Positions 44,447-53,358 of a stretch of 55,092 bases of DNA are shown here, piece after piece. The stretch is from positions 1 through 55,092 of the forward strand of contig NZ_VXCA01000002.1 in NCBI RefSeq assembly GCF_011369485.1, in the 5' to 3' direction. The stretch comes from Pseudomonas atagonensis (lineage in GTDB: Bacteria; Pseudomonadota; Gammaproteobacteria; Pseudomonadales; Pseudomonadaceae). Made by a program: the position numbers and the translations under genes. How positions within the stretch are numbered: position 1 is the stretch's first letter; the number at the start of each line of letters is the position of its first letter. Under the pieces are notes generated by a model, which was given only the letters and a program-made list of their open reading frames with translations, was not told the origin of the DNA and made no database searches.

Positions 44447-45328
44447 ATGGTCAGTCTGGACCGATTCGACACCTTCAAAGCCGTGGTCGAGGCTGGCTCC
44501 CTGACGGCTGCCGCCGAGACTTTGGGGCAGACCCGCGCGGTGGTGAGCTTCAATCTCAAACGCCTCGAGGAGGAGTTGGGCGTGACCTTGCTCACCCGCA
44601 ACACCCGGCAACTGGCGCTCACCGATGCCGGCGAACGTTTTTATCGGCGCTGTTTGCGCACGCTGGACGAAGCGCGGCTGGCGATTGAAGAGGCGCGCTC
44701 GGAGCATTCACAACTCAAGGGCACGTTGCGCATCACCACGACCGTGGAGTTTGCCCTGGCTCAAGTGGTGCCAGCGCTGGAAGTGTTTCGTCAGCAACAG
44801 CCGCAGTTGAATATTCACCTGTCGACGTCCTCGACCCACGCCGATCTGATCTCCGAACGTTTTGACATGGCGATTCGTCTGGGGCGCATGCACGACTCCA
44901 ATCTGCGCGCGGTGCAGCTGTCGACGTTCGAAGTGTTTGCGGTGGCGGCGCCCGGATTGATCGAGCGTTTTGCACCAGTGGGCTCACTGGCGGTGCTGGA
45001 GTCAATGCCGACGCTGGGGCATGGGCGGGTGCCGGAAATGACCGTTACTGACCCGAGTGGTACCGAGCATGTCTATCAGCCAAAACCGGGCACCACCGCC
45101 ATCGTCGCGGATAATTCGGCAACCCTGCGAGCCTTTGCGTTGACCGGGCAAGGCGTGGCGATTCTGCCGCAGTGGCTGATTCAGCAAGACCTGGATGCCG
45201 GACGATTACAACGCCTGTTGCCGGATTTTCGTTTTTCTCAGCAAGGGGTTTACGCGTTGTACCCGGACACCCGACACCTGCCACTGAAGGTGCGGGCGTT
45301 CATTGATTTCATGAAAGCGTGGGGCTGA
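44447..45328 (+). CDS. LysR family regulator of the divergent MFS exporter
   Basis: 293 residues from the ATG at 44447, chosen because AAGGAGG lies nine bases upstream; a longer frame from 44426 would start inside the operator. Helix-turn-helix: GSLTAAAETLGQTRAVVSFNLKRLEEELGVTLLTRNTRQ. A LysR effector domain follows. A REP pair follows its stop. Confidence 0.9.
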   Translation: MVSLDRFDTFKAVVEAGSLTAAAETLGQTRAVVSFNLKRLEEELGVTLLTRNTRQLALTDAGERFYRRCLRTLDEARLAIEEARSEHSQLKGTLRITTTVEFALAQVVPALEVFRQQQPQLNIHLSTSSTHADLISERFDMAIRLGRMHDSNLRAVQLSTFEVFAVAAPGLIERFAPVGSLAVLESMPTLGHGRVPEMTVTDPSGTEHVYQPKPGTTAIVADNSATLRAFALTGQGVAILPQWLIQQDLDAGRLQRLLPDFRFSQQGVYALYPDTRHLPLKVRAFIDFMKAWG

Positions 45329-45351
45329 GATTTTGTGTTGGCTGTTCTGGC

Positions 45352-45424
45352 CCCTTCGCGGGCAAGCCCGTTCCCACATCTGGAATGCATTCCCCTGTGG
45401 GAGCGGGCTTGCTCGCGAAAGCGT
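45352..45424. repeat. REP pair
   Basis: TTCGCGGGCAAGCCCGTTCC and the inverted GGGAGCGGGCTTGCTCGCGA lie 30 bases apart between the converging LysR and SDR genes; same superfamily as the 11-kb and 51-kb copies. Confidence 0.85.
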
Positions 45425-45434
45425 CCACTCGGTC

Positions 45435-46259
45435 TCAGAGCTGTCCGCGCAACCCGAACCGTTTCATTAACGTCGACTCCAGCAACCCTTTTGGCAACAA
45501 CGTCGCCAGCAACGGCAGCGCCCGACTGCCATTGCCGATGCGGATCAGCCGTGGCGGCTTGCTTTGCTGCACGGCCTTTAGCAATTCAGCCGCAAACTCA
45601 CTCGCCGGCGTCGGTTTGTCCTGCGAGGCCTTGGCTCTTGCGCGTATGCCTTCTCGCAATGGAAACCACGGCGACTGCTCGTTGATCAACTGCTCGGCCT
45701 CATGCCCGGCATTTCTGGCGAAGCTCGATTGGATCGCCCCCGGCTGCACTTCCATCACACGGATGCCGAATGGCGCCAGTTCCATGCGCAAGGCATCGCT
45801 AAGTGCATGTACTGCCGCTTTGGAGGCGCAGTAGGCACCGGCGAACGGCGTGACCAGAACGCCGGACACGCTGCCGATATTCACCACCAGCCCCTTGGTG
45901 CGGCGCAGCACCGGGAACAGCGCGCGGGTGACGCCGACAATCGAGAACACGTTGGTTTCGAACTGTCGCTGCAGCGCCGTGACGCCGCCGTCGAGCAACG
46001 GCCCCATGGCGCCGTAACCGGCGTTGTTGATCAGCACATCGAGGCCGCCGGGTTGCTGGTCGATGCGTTCGGCGAGTTGCTCCAGCGCTGCATTGTCATT
46101 GACGTCCAGCGCGATCGCGGTAAAACCGGCAGCGGCGAGGGCTGTGACGTCATCAGCCTTACGGGCCGTGGCCCATACCTCGAAACCGGCTGCTTTGAAC
46201 GCATCGGCGAGCGCGCGGCCGATGCCGCTGGAACAACCGGTAATCAACGCAACGGGCAT
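45435..46259 (-). CDS. Short-chain dehydrogenase/reductase (classical SDR)
   Basis: 274 residues from the ATG at 46259, which has AAGGAA seven bases upstream; an in-frame ATG at 46277 lacks this spacing. Cofactor motif TGCSSGIGRA near the N-terminus, structural INNAGYG, catalytic Tyr and Lys in YCASKAAVHAL. Substrate unknown. It lies downstream of, and on the same strand as, a small membrane protein gene 35 bases away. Confidence 0.9.
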   Translation of the reverse strand: MPVALITGCSSGIGRALADAFKAAGFEVWATARKADDVTALAAAGFTAIALDVNDNAALEQLAERIDQQPGGLDVLINNAGYGAMGPLLDGGVTALQRQFETNVFSIVGVTRALFPVLRRTKGLVVNIGSVSGVLVTPFAGAYCASKAAVHALSDALRMELAPFGIRVMEVQPGAIQSSFARNAGHEAEQLINEQSPWFPLREGIRARAKASQDKPTPASEFAAELLKAVQQSKPPRLIRIGNGSRALPLLATLLPKGLLESTLMKRFGLRGQL

Positions 46260-46294
46260 GGCGCATTCCTTGTGCAAAAAGTGGGGGGAAGGGA

Positions 46295-46759
46295 TCAGTC
46301 GGAAAAACTACCCTGCAATCGCTCGGCGCGGAACTCCAGCGTTTGCGGACGATAACCGGGGCGAATCGGTGGTAGGGGCAGACAATCTTCCCAACTGGCG
46401 CCGGCCTGTAATTCGCCGGGGCCGCGATAGCGCGGGGCGGTGTATTGATTGTCGGCAAGGTTGACCGTGTCGCCCGGCGCATAGGCTGCGATGCGCCAGC
46501 GCAGTTCGGTCAGCGGTACGTCGTTGCCGTTGTTCATCTTCAATTGCAAGGGGCGATCCGCCGGACATTGCCCGGGCGCATAGCTGATGCGCAGCTCCAG
46601 GCGCGCCAGTTGCTTGACCTCGCGATTATCCAGCCACACCACCCACATCGCCACAAAGCCTAGCCCGACGGCTGCCGCCACCGAGACCGGCAGGGCCTTG
46701 GCTGGATAGCGCAACAGCAGAATCAGCCAGGTGATGACCAGCAGAATGCCGATGAACAT
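46295..46759 (-). CDS. Hypothetical membrane-anchored protein
   Basis: 154 residues. Two N-terminal hydrophobic spans (FIGILLVITWLILLL and VSVAAAVGLGFVAMWVVWL) are followed by a ~100-residue soluble, beta-rich domain (LRISYAPGQCPADRPLQLKMNNGNDVPLTELRWRIAAYAPG...) that would face the periplasm. It carries one Cys pair (C-P-A, D-C-L) that could form a disulphide. I know no assigned function for this family. Good GGAGC ribosome-binding site; probably cotranscribed with the SDR gene. Confidence 0.75.
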   Translation of the reverse strand: MFIGILLVITWLILLLRYPAKALPVSVAAAVGLGFVAMWVVWLDNREVKQLARLELRISYAPGQCPADRPLQLKMNNGNDVPLTELRWRIAAYAPGDTVNLADNQYTAPRYRGPGELQAGASWEDCLPLPPIRPGYRPQTLEFRAERLQGSFSD

Positions 46760-46852
46760 GTTTGAACGCTCCTTGAACCCGTGACGCCCATCCTACCGAA
46801 GGGGCACAGGAATGGACATGCGCGGACTGGACGAAGTTACCGTTGGTCGGAA

Positions 46853-46871
46853 CTGTAATTTCTGACAGTAG
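46853..46871 (+). promoter_or_regulatory. CTG-N10-CAG motif upstream of the TccC-like gene (copy 2)
   Basis: CTGTAATTTCTGACAGTAG lies 68 bases before the chosen start. It is LexA-like in its ends (AACTGT...ACAGTA) and matches a motif before the orphan gene near 36.2 kb at 16 of 19 positions. Confidence 0.5.
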
Positions 46872-46939
46872 GCATGGCGGTGTTCGGCTGCTCACATGCC
46901 CGCAGGGTCGCGGCGTCTTTATCTGGTGGAGTGGGGCTA

Positions 46940-49747
46940 ATGGACATGCATCGCAACACGCCGAGGGTGACGGCAGTGGATCCACGCGGCCTGGCGGCTC
47001 GTACAATCGACTATTGGCGCGCCGACGTCGCTTTCGCTGCCGAAGCCCGCATCAACCGCATTCTTTACGACGCAGCCGGACGTGCGGTCAAACAGTGGGA
47101 TCCGCGTTTGTGGGCACTGCAAGCCAATGACCCGTTGGCACCGGCCAACCTGATCTCGATCTACGCATTGAACGGACAAGAACTGCGCTCTGATAGCGTC
47201 GATGCCGGAGTACAGACGGGATTGCCCGGCCCCGGCGCCGAGGTACTGCGCCATTGGGACAGTCGAGGAACGCATCGGGAGGTGCGCTATGACCGGTTGT
47301 TGCGCCCGGTTGCAGTGTTTGAAGAAGGGCGGACTCAGCTGCGGCATTGCATCGAGCGTTTCGAGTATGGTCACCCCGGCGCCGGAGACTCTGCCTGCAA
47401 TCAGTTCGGACAGTTGATCGAACATTGCGACCCGGCGGGCAGCGTGCTGTCCAACAGCTTTGCGCTCGGCGGCGACTGTCTGGAAAACACCCGGCATTAC
47501 ACGCTGGATCCGGTGCTCCCGGATTGGCCGTCACAGATTGAAGATCGCCGGCGTTTGCTTGAGCCCGGCGTCGGGGCAACCACCCGATTGCACGTTGGAG
47601 TACTGGGTCAGGTGCTTGAGCAGGTCGATGCGCGTGGCAATCGGCATGGACTTGAATGGACGGTCGACGGCCATTTGCGAGCCAGACAGTTGCAACTCAA
47701 AGACCAGGGCGCCGCGCGAACTCTGGTCAGCGACATTCAATACAACGCAGCTGGCCAAGTCACTCAGGAAGTGGCGGGAAACGGCGTGCGGAGCACATTG
47801 ACCTATCGGAACGAGGACAGTCGGCTTTTGATTCGCCATACCAGCGATCCTCAGGGAAGGGTGTTGCAGCATCTGACCTACGACTATGACCCGATGGGCA
47901 ACTTGTTAAGAGTTGCCGATATGGCTCTGCCGACGCGCTACTTCGCCAACCAGCGTATTGATCCGTTGAGTCGTTTTACATACGACAGTCTCTACCAATT
48001 AAGCGAAGCGATTGGCTGGGAGGCGGGGCCAAGCGGTCACGGGCCGACCGCGCTCGCCAATTACCGTCAGACGTATTGCCACGACAGCGGCGGTAACCTG
48101 CGCCGGCTGACTCATGTCGGCGCGCAAAATCCCGGTCATGATCTGCAGGCCGCCCGTTACAGCAATCGCTGCCTGCCCTGGCGCGACGGGCTGCCGCCCG
48201 ATGAAGCGCAAATTGCTGAGGCATTCGATCTTCGGGGCAATTTATTGAAGCTGGATGCGGGTCGTACGCTGACATGGAATCTGCGCAATCAGTTGCACTC
48301 AGTCACGCCGGTCGAGAGGCCGGGCAGACAACCTGACCGAGAAGTTTATCTTTACGATGGCCAAGGCCTGAGAGTGCGCAAGATCCGTTGTTTGCAGACC
48401 AACGCCCGAACAGTGATCAACGAGGTGCGTTATCTGCCGGAACTGGAATTGCGCAGCGACACCGGCACCGGGGAGTGCGTGCAGATCATCACCGTACAGA
48501 CCGGGCTCAATAGCGTGCGGATCTTGCATTGGGAGAGTCCGCCAGCCTCGGCTGCCGTCGACCAATATCGTTATGGGTTCACCGATCACTTGGGGTCGAT
48601 CTGTCTGGAGTTGACTGCCGACGCACGCATTCTCAGCCGCGAGCATTTCTATCCGTTCGGTGCGACGGCCTGGAGCGATGGCGATGTCAGTTACAAGAGC
48701 GTGCGTTATTCAGGCAAGGAACAGGATCTGACCGGGCTTTACTGCTTTGGCATTCGCTATTACCTGCCGTGGCAGCAACGCTGGTGCAATCCCGACCCCA
48801 AGGGCTTCATCGACGGACCGAATGTTTATCAGATGGTCGGCAATTCACCGCTGACCTATGTCGATATCGAGGGTGAGAAAAAAACCAAGGCCGAGCTTTT
48901 GCAGGTCAGCGCGAGTAAGCAGGCGAGCCTGCTGGAAGTCACGGGTAATCGAGCATTCGATCTAAAGCATTCGTTACTGAATACGGCTTACGCAGGTCAT
49001 CGAATGAAGGCGGCTGGCAGGCGTATGGGAGCAGCCGCGGCTTCATCTCTTCTGAACGGAGCACTTGAGACGGGAGGAACCGCCGTGGGAGCGTTGGCGG
49101 GGCCATTGGGAGTCAAGGCAGGAGGATGGGCCGGTAGCAAAGTCGCAGACGCTGTTTCTGCGAAAGTCGTTAAAAAATATCGTTTGGACCGACCCATCCG
49201 GTTGACGGGGCAGGAGATGAATCCCAAGCAGATTATCGAGGCGGTTGAACCCTCAAAACCCCGCAGCCTGATGACAATAGAGCAGGTTTTGAAAGCCATG
49301 GACCCTCGAGAGAAAGAGGGGCGTATTCAGTTGGGCAAAAACATCGTCGATGGAGTCGTTAAAAAAGGCGTCGATAAAGTGGGCAAAAAGTTAGGCGTGC
49401 TAGGCCCAGAGACTTTAAAGGTGGGTTTTGAAGTCGCTGTGGCTTCGATGGGACTCAAGGCGCAGGTGCTCAGCGACATCCACGACGACATTTCGACGGT
49501 CATCGACTTGCTGGAGTATCGCATGGACGCAATCAGAACCGAGTTTGGAGAGTCGGGAAGTGCTGATGAAGAGGTGTTTGGGCAAGTGGCGGACTTATCA
49601 GTACAAACGCAACAAATGGTAGAAACGTTACGCAAGAGACAGGGGATGATTGAGCTTCTGGCGCCGAGCCCTTATGCGGGTAGACGTCAGTCGGTGAGTG
49701 ACCGCTCAGGTGGGAAGTCTCTGGTTCGCCGCGCGTCGGTCGGCTAG
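46940..49747 (+). CDS. TccC-like Rhs-repeat toxin-complex protein with variable C-terminus
   Basis: 935 residues from the ATG at 46940, which has TGGAG eight bases upstream; an ATG at 46874 lies just after the shared motif and is less likely. The N-terminus (NTPRVTAVDPRGLAARTIDY... EARINRILYDAAGRAVKQWDPRLW) matches the C component of Tc insecticidal toxins. YD repeats follow, and the core ends near residue 643 (RYYLPWQQRWCNPDPKGFIDGPNVYQMVGNSPLTYVDIEG), the Rhs autoprotease region. The last ~290 residues are lower in GC, Lys/Gly rich (GGTAVGALAGPLGVKAGGWAGSKVADAV), end in a basic tail, and match no toxin fold I know. No TcA or TcB gene and no immunity-like gene adjoins it. Confidence 0.85.
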   Translation: MDMHRNTPRVTAVDPRGLAARTIDYWRADVAFAAEARINRILYDAAGRAVKQWDPRLWALQANDPLAPANLISIYALNGQELRSDSVDAGVQTGLPGPGAEVLRHWDSRGTHREVRYDRLLRPVAVFEEGRTQLRHCIERFEYGHPGAGDSACNQFGQLIEHCDPAGSVLSNSFALGGDCLENTRHYTLDPVLPDWPSQIEDRRRLLEPGVGATTRLHVGVLGQVLEQVDARGNRHGLEWTVDGHLRARQLQLKDQGAARTLVSDIQYNAAGQVTQEVAGNGVRSTLTYRNEDSRLLIRHTSDPQGRVLQHLTYDYDPMGNLLRVADMALPTRYFANQRIDPLSRFTYDSLYQLSEAIGWEAGPSGHGPTALANYRQTYCHDSGGNLRRLTHVGAQNPGHDLQAARYSNRCLPWRDGLPPDEAQIAEAFDLRGNLLKLDAGRTLTWNLRNQLHSVTPVERPGRQPDREVYLYDGQGLRVRKIRCLQTNARTVINEVRYLPELELRSDTGTGECVQIITVQTGLNSVRILHWESPPASAAVDQYRYGFTDHLGSICLELTADARILSREHFYPFGATAWSDGDVSYKSVRYSGKEQDLTGLYCFGIRYYLPWQQRWCNPDPKGFIDGPNVYQMVGNSPLTYVDIEGEKKTKAELLQVSASKQASLLEVTGNRAFDLKHSLLNTAYAGHRMKAAGRRMGAAAASSLLNGALETGGTAVGALAGPLGVKAGGWAGSKVADAVSAKVVKKYRLDRPIRLTGQEMNPKQIIEAVEPSKPRSLMTIEQVLKAMDPREKEGRIQLGKNIVDGVVKKGVDKVGKKLGVLGPETLKVGFEVAVASMGLKAQVLSDIHDDISTVIDLLEYRMDAIRTEFGESGSADEEVFGQVADLSVQTQQMVETLRKRQGMIELLAPSPYAGRRQSVSDRSGGKSLVRRASVG

Positions 49748-49759
49748 TGACACGCGACA

Positions 49760-49822
49760 AAAAAAGCCCCCGCCCAACCCGCTGCGGATAGGGGACGCAG
49801 TGGGCTGGACGGGGGCTTCTTG
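49760..49822. terminator. Strong bidirectional terminator between TccC-like and algA genes
   Basis: AAGCCCCCGCCCA pairs (one mismatch) with TGGaCGGGGGCTT, and the inner CTGCG/CGCAG pairs as well. On the minus strand a run of seven T follows, fitting the end of the alginate operon; on the plus strand it ends the toxin gene. Confidence 0.88.
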
Positions 49823-49836
49823 TCTTGCTGATCGGT

Positions 49837-51288
49837 TTACTGCGCGATGGTTTTCACCGACACGCCGCGTTCGATCGGGGTGGAGCGACCGTAGATGTCC
49901 TCGAAGCGCTCGATATCGTCTTCGCCCAGGTACGAGCCGGACTGCACTTCGATGATTTCCAGCGGGATCTTGCCCGGGTTGCGCAGGCGATGGACCGAGG
50001 CGATCGGGATGTAGGTCGACTGGTTTTCGCAGAGCAGGAACACGTTTTCATCGCAGGTCACTTCAGCGGTGCCGCTGACCACGATCCAGTGTTCGGCGCG
50101 GTGGTGGTGCATCTGCAGCGACAGGCACGCGCCCGGTTTGACCGAGATGTGCTTGACCTGGAAGCGTCCGCCCATGTCCACCGAGTCATACGAGCCCCAC
50201 GGACGATAGACCTCGCAGTGGTTCTGGGTTTCGCTGCGGCCCTGCTCGTTAAGGGTGGCGACCATCTGCTTGACACCCTGAACCTTGTCCTTGTGCGCGA
50301 TCATCATCGCGTCTTTGGTTTCGACCACGACGATGTTTTCCAGACCGATCACCGACACCAGTTTGCCGTTGCCGTGGATCATGCAGTTCTTGCTGTCCTG
50401 GATGACCACATCGCCCTTGCTGACGTTGCCGTTGGCATCCTTCTCGTTGACTTCCCACAGCGACGACCAGCAACCGACATCGCTCCAGCCGGCGCTGAGC
50501 GGCACGACGCAGGCGCGCTGGGTTTTTTCCATCACCGAGTAGTCGATGGAGTTGTCCGGGCAGCAGGCGAAAGTGGCTTCGTCGAAGGTGATGGTGTCGT
50601 TGTCCTGCTCGCTGCGTTCGAGGGTCAGCAGGCAGGTGTCGTAGATGTCCGGATCGTGCTTTTTCAGCTCTTCGAGGAAGCGACTGGCGCGGAACAGGAA
50701 CATGCCGCTGTTCCAGAAATAGCCGCCGGATTGCACGTACTCGGTGGCACGTTTGACGTCAGGCTTTTCGACGAAGTGCGAGACACGGCTGACGCCTTCG
50801 GGCAGTAGCGAATCGGCGGTGGATTTGATGTAACCGTAGCCGGTTTCCGGTTTGGTAGCCGGCACGCCGAACAGCACCATCTCGCCGTTTTCGGCGGCGA
50901 CGGTGGCCAGGGCGAGCGCGCGTTGCAGGGCTTTCTGATCTTCCAGCACATGGTCGGCCGGAAGTACCAGCATCAGCTCATCGCGACCTTCATTGACCAG
51001 CATCATCGCGGTCAGCGCCACGGCCGGTGCGGTGTTACGGCCGAACGGTTCCATGAGGATGCGCTGGCAGTCGAGGTTACGGTTGGCCAACTGCTCGTTG
51101 ACGATGAAGCGGTGATCCTTGTTGCAGACCACGATCGGGGTGTCCATGCCTTCGAACACCAGGCGCTCCAGGGTTTGCTGGAACAGCGTGTGTTCGCCGG
51201 TCAGGGCGAGGAATTGCTTGGGAAACTGCTTGCGCGAAAGCGGCCAAAGACGTGAACCGCTACCACCTGACAAGATCACCGGAATCAT
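49837..51288 (-). CDS. algA: Mannose-1-phosphate guanylyltransferase/mannose-6-phosphate isomerase
   Basis: 483 residues from the ATG at 51288, giving the expected N-terminus MIPVILSGGSGSRLWPLSRKQFPKQF (nucleotidyltransferase loop). The C-terminal cupin carries the isomerase metal site (QMHHHRAEHWIVVSG) and the conserved YRPWGSYDSVD segment. It makes GDP-mannose for alginate by catalysing the first and third steps. As in P. aeruginosa it is the last gene of the alginate operon, but a 213-base gap with a REP pair separates it from algF. Confidence 0.95.
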   Translation of the reverse strand: MIPVILSGGSGSRLWPLSRKQFPKQFLALTGEHTLFQQTLERLVFEGMDTPIVVCNKDHRFIVNEQLANRNLDCQRILMEPFGRNTAPAVALTAMMLVNEGRDELMLVLPADHVLEDQKALQRALALATVAAENGEMVLFGVPATKPETGYGYIKSTADSLLPEGVSRVSHFVEKPDVKRATEYVQSGGYFWNSGMFLFRASRFLEELKKHDPDIYDTCLLTLERSEQDNDTITFDEATFACCPDNSIDYSVMEKTQRACVVPLSAGWSDVGCWSSLWEVNEKDANGNVSKGDVVIQDSKNCMIHGNGKLVSVIGLENIVVVETKDAMMIAHKDKVQGVKQMVATLNEQGRSETQNHCEVYRPWGSYDSVDMGGRFQVKHISVKPGACLSLQMHHHRAEHWIVVSGTAEVTCDENVFLLCENQSTYIPIASVHRLRNPGKIPLEIIEVQSGSYLGEDDIERFEDIYGRSTPIERGVSVKTIAQ

Positions 51289-51384
51289 ATTGTTTACTCC
51301 ATAAAATCGATTGGTTAGAGGCACGAACGCTGTGTCGTTTCACTCTTGTTTTTGTCTCGTATCCGAACTGACAATCCGATCAAG

Positions 51385-51473
51385 GTGGGAGGGGGCTTGC
51401 TCCCGAAGGCGGTGTATCAGTCGACATATCTGTTGAATGTCGCACCGCTTTCGCGAGCAAGCCCGCTCCCACA
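51385..51473. repeat. REP pair inside the alginate operon
   Basis: GTGGGAGGGGGCTTGCTCCC and the inverted GAGCAAGCCCGCTCCCAC flank ~50 bases in the algF-algA gap. As mRNA it would form a large hairpin between the acetylation genes and algA. Confidence 0.88.
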
Positions 51474-51501
51474 GGGAATAGGCGTCAGTCAGAAAAAATA
51501 A

Positions 51502-52158
51502 TTAGCGGGTCGATACCGGGCGTTTCACCCAGACTGGCGACAGGCTGCTGCCGGAACCGGTGACGTACAGCACTGCGGCTTCACCACGCTCCAGGGCGAC
51601 CGGTTTCACGTCGCCGACTTTCTTGTCGCCTTCGTACAGCGCCAGGCTGACTTTCACCGGGTTGATTTCACGTTCGCCACGGCCCTTGGCGGCGACGTTC
51701 GGCACCACGTCGGTCTTGCCGTCGGCGGTCTTCAGGGTCAGCGGCTTGTCGCTGAGGTTCTGCACGCGCACCAGAGATTTCTGCTTGTTCTTGAACGGCG
51801 GTTCTTCAATCAGTTGCGGCGCGCCGGAAGCGTTGTTGACCAGGGTGTAGTAGTGGTCGCCGGCGAGTTTGACCGGCAGGGTCTGGCTGCCGACCTTGGC
51901 GCTGTAATCACCGCCCGGCATGAAGCTGAAGTCGCTGCTGGCCAGCGGCGCGACCTCGCTCAGGTTGGTGCTGCCGACGGTGGCGCTGACTTCAGCGTTG
52001 CTGGCGTTGTAGACACGGACGAAGGTCGAGCCTTTCGGTGCGGTCGGGCCGTAGAGCGCGGCGTCGCCACCGGCAAAGGCAGGCACGGAAAGCACGCTGA
52101 GGCCAGCAACCAGAGCGAAGCTTTTAGCGAGACGACGAGGAGTAGTAGTGAAAGTCAT
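51502..52158 (-). CDS. algF: Alginate O-acetylation protein AlgF
   Basis: 218 residues. A signal peptide (LAKSFALVAGLSVLSVPAFA-GG) directs it to the periplasm. The remainder is two beta-sandwich-like parts (GSTFVRVYNASNAEVSATVGS; KNKQKSLVRVQNLSDKPLTLK). AlgF works with AlgI and AlgJ to acetylate mannuronate residues. It starts 14 bases after the algJ stop. Confidence 0.95.
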   Translation of the reverse strand: MTFTTTPRRLAKSFALVAGLSVLSVPAFAGGDAALYGPTAPKGSTFVRVYNASNAEVSATVGSTNLSEVAPLASSDFSFMPGGDYSAKVGSQTLPVKLAGDHYYTLVNNASGAPQLIEEPPFKNKQKSLVRVQNLSDKPLTLKTADGKTDVVPNVAAKGRGEREINPVKVSLALYEGDKKVGDVKPVALERGEAAVLYVTGSGSSLSPVWVKRPVSTR

Positions 52159-52172
52159 GGTGTACCTCTCTT

Positions 52173-53348
52173 TCAGTTTTGCGCCCGATCGGGCGTCTCG
52201 GATTTAGTGTTTACAGCTACGTTTTGTTGGCGCGCGCCGGCTTGTTTAAGCTCTGCGACCCACTGCGGGTCGGCGTCGCCGATTTCGTTGTTCACAGGCA
52301 GATATCGTTCAGGAAACTCCCAGATCAGCACCTGCGGCGGGCTGTTCTTGAAGTCATCGCTTTTCAGGTAGCTGAGCATCGGCAGAATCGGGCCGTGGCC
52401 GTCTTCGGCGTAGCTCACCACGTCGCTGTGCAGCGCTTGTTTCAGCGCACCGACGAAATTCCAGTTGGGGTTGGCGCTGTAACTGGTACCGACCAGTGCC
52501 ACCGGCACTTCATTGCTGGCGAACAGCGCGTCGTCACCGGCAGGCTGCTCGCCGGCCGCGACGGTGTTGCGCTTTTGCAGCGGCTCTTGCGCTGGCATCA
52601 GGTTTTCGAACAGCGGGTCCAGCGGCAGGAACAGACGCAGGTCGCCTTTGTGCGTGACCTTCTCGGCAGGCGTGGTGACGAAGCGTTGCGGCTCGCCGCT
52701 GAGCGGAAACTTGTCGGCGATGGTTTTGGCCAGGGTGTTGGCGGCGATTTCTGCGCCTTCCGGGGTCCAGTGAGTGTCGGTGCGCAGGAACACTTGCTGA
52801 CCGTTCTGCTTGGCCTGTTGCAGTGGCTTGAGCAGGTCAGGGGCGAGGATCTTGTCGGCCGCCACGCGGTGGTGGAAATCCTGATAAAGGTTGGCGTGAA
52901 TGCTCGCCGGTTTCACATCACCGAGGTGTTCCGGGTACAGGCGAACTTTGGCCGGCACGATCGCCATCACCAGTTTCACGCCTTTCTCTTTCAGGGTCTG
53001 GCGCACGCCTTCGACGAGCGCGTAGTTTCCTTGCAGGTTCAGCTCTTCGTTGACGATCGGGTTGAATTCCTCATCGCTGTACAGCCACTGATCGCGACCG
53101 AGCACCACGCCCGGACGACCTTCGTTGAACAATTTGAAATCCAGCGCGGCCCAGAGATTGGTGCCCAGACGCTTGATCGGAAATTCATCGTCGTAGTGAG
53201 TTTCCACAGCCTTGGTCCAGCGGCCGTTGAGCACCGTCGCATCGGCGTTGGTGCTGAAGCCGAAGAAGCTGCGAACCGACCACAGACCGAGTACCAACAG
53301 GGTCACCAGGAACAGGGCGATGTAGAAAATGCGTAATGAGCGGGTCAT
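52173..53348 (-). CDS. algJ: Alginate O-acetyltransferase AlgJ
   Basis: 391 residues. An N-terminal anchor (IFYIALFLVTLLVLGLWSV) precedes a periplasmic SGNH-like domain. The catalytic residues are visible: Asp191 and His193 in RTDTHW, and Ser289 in GTSYS, one position on from Asp190/His192/Ser288 of P. aeruginosa AlgJ. It starts ten bases after the algI stop. The extra C-terminal tail after PERYLP is Asn/Gln rich and of no clear role. Confidence 0.95.
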   Translation of the reverse strand: MTRSLRIFYIALFLVTLLVLGLWSVRSFFGFSTNADATVLNGRWTKAVETHYDDEFPIKRLGTNLWAALDFKLFNEGRPGVVLGRDQWLYSDEEFNPIVNEELNLQGNYALVEGVRQTLKEKGVKLVMAIVPAKVRLYPEHLGDVKPASIHANLYQDFHHRVAADKILAPDLLKPLQQAKQNGQQVFLRTDTHWTPEGAEIAANTLAKTIADKFPLSGEPQRFVTTPAEKVTHKGDLRLFLPLDPLFENLMPAQEPLQKRNTVAAGEQPAGDDALFASNEVPVALVGTSYSANPNWNFVGALKQALHSDVVSYAEDGHGPILPMLSYLKSDDFKNSPPQVLIWEFPERYLPVNNEIGDADPQWVAELKQAGARQQNVAVNTKSETPDRAQN

Positions 53349-53358
53349 GTCAGATCCC

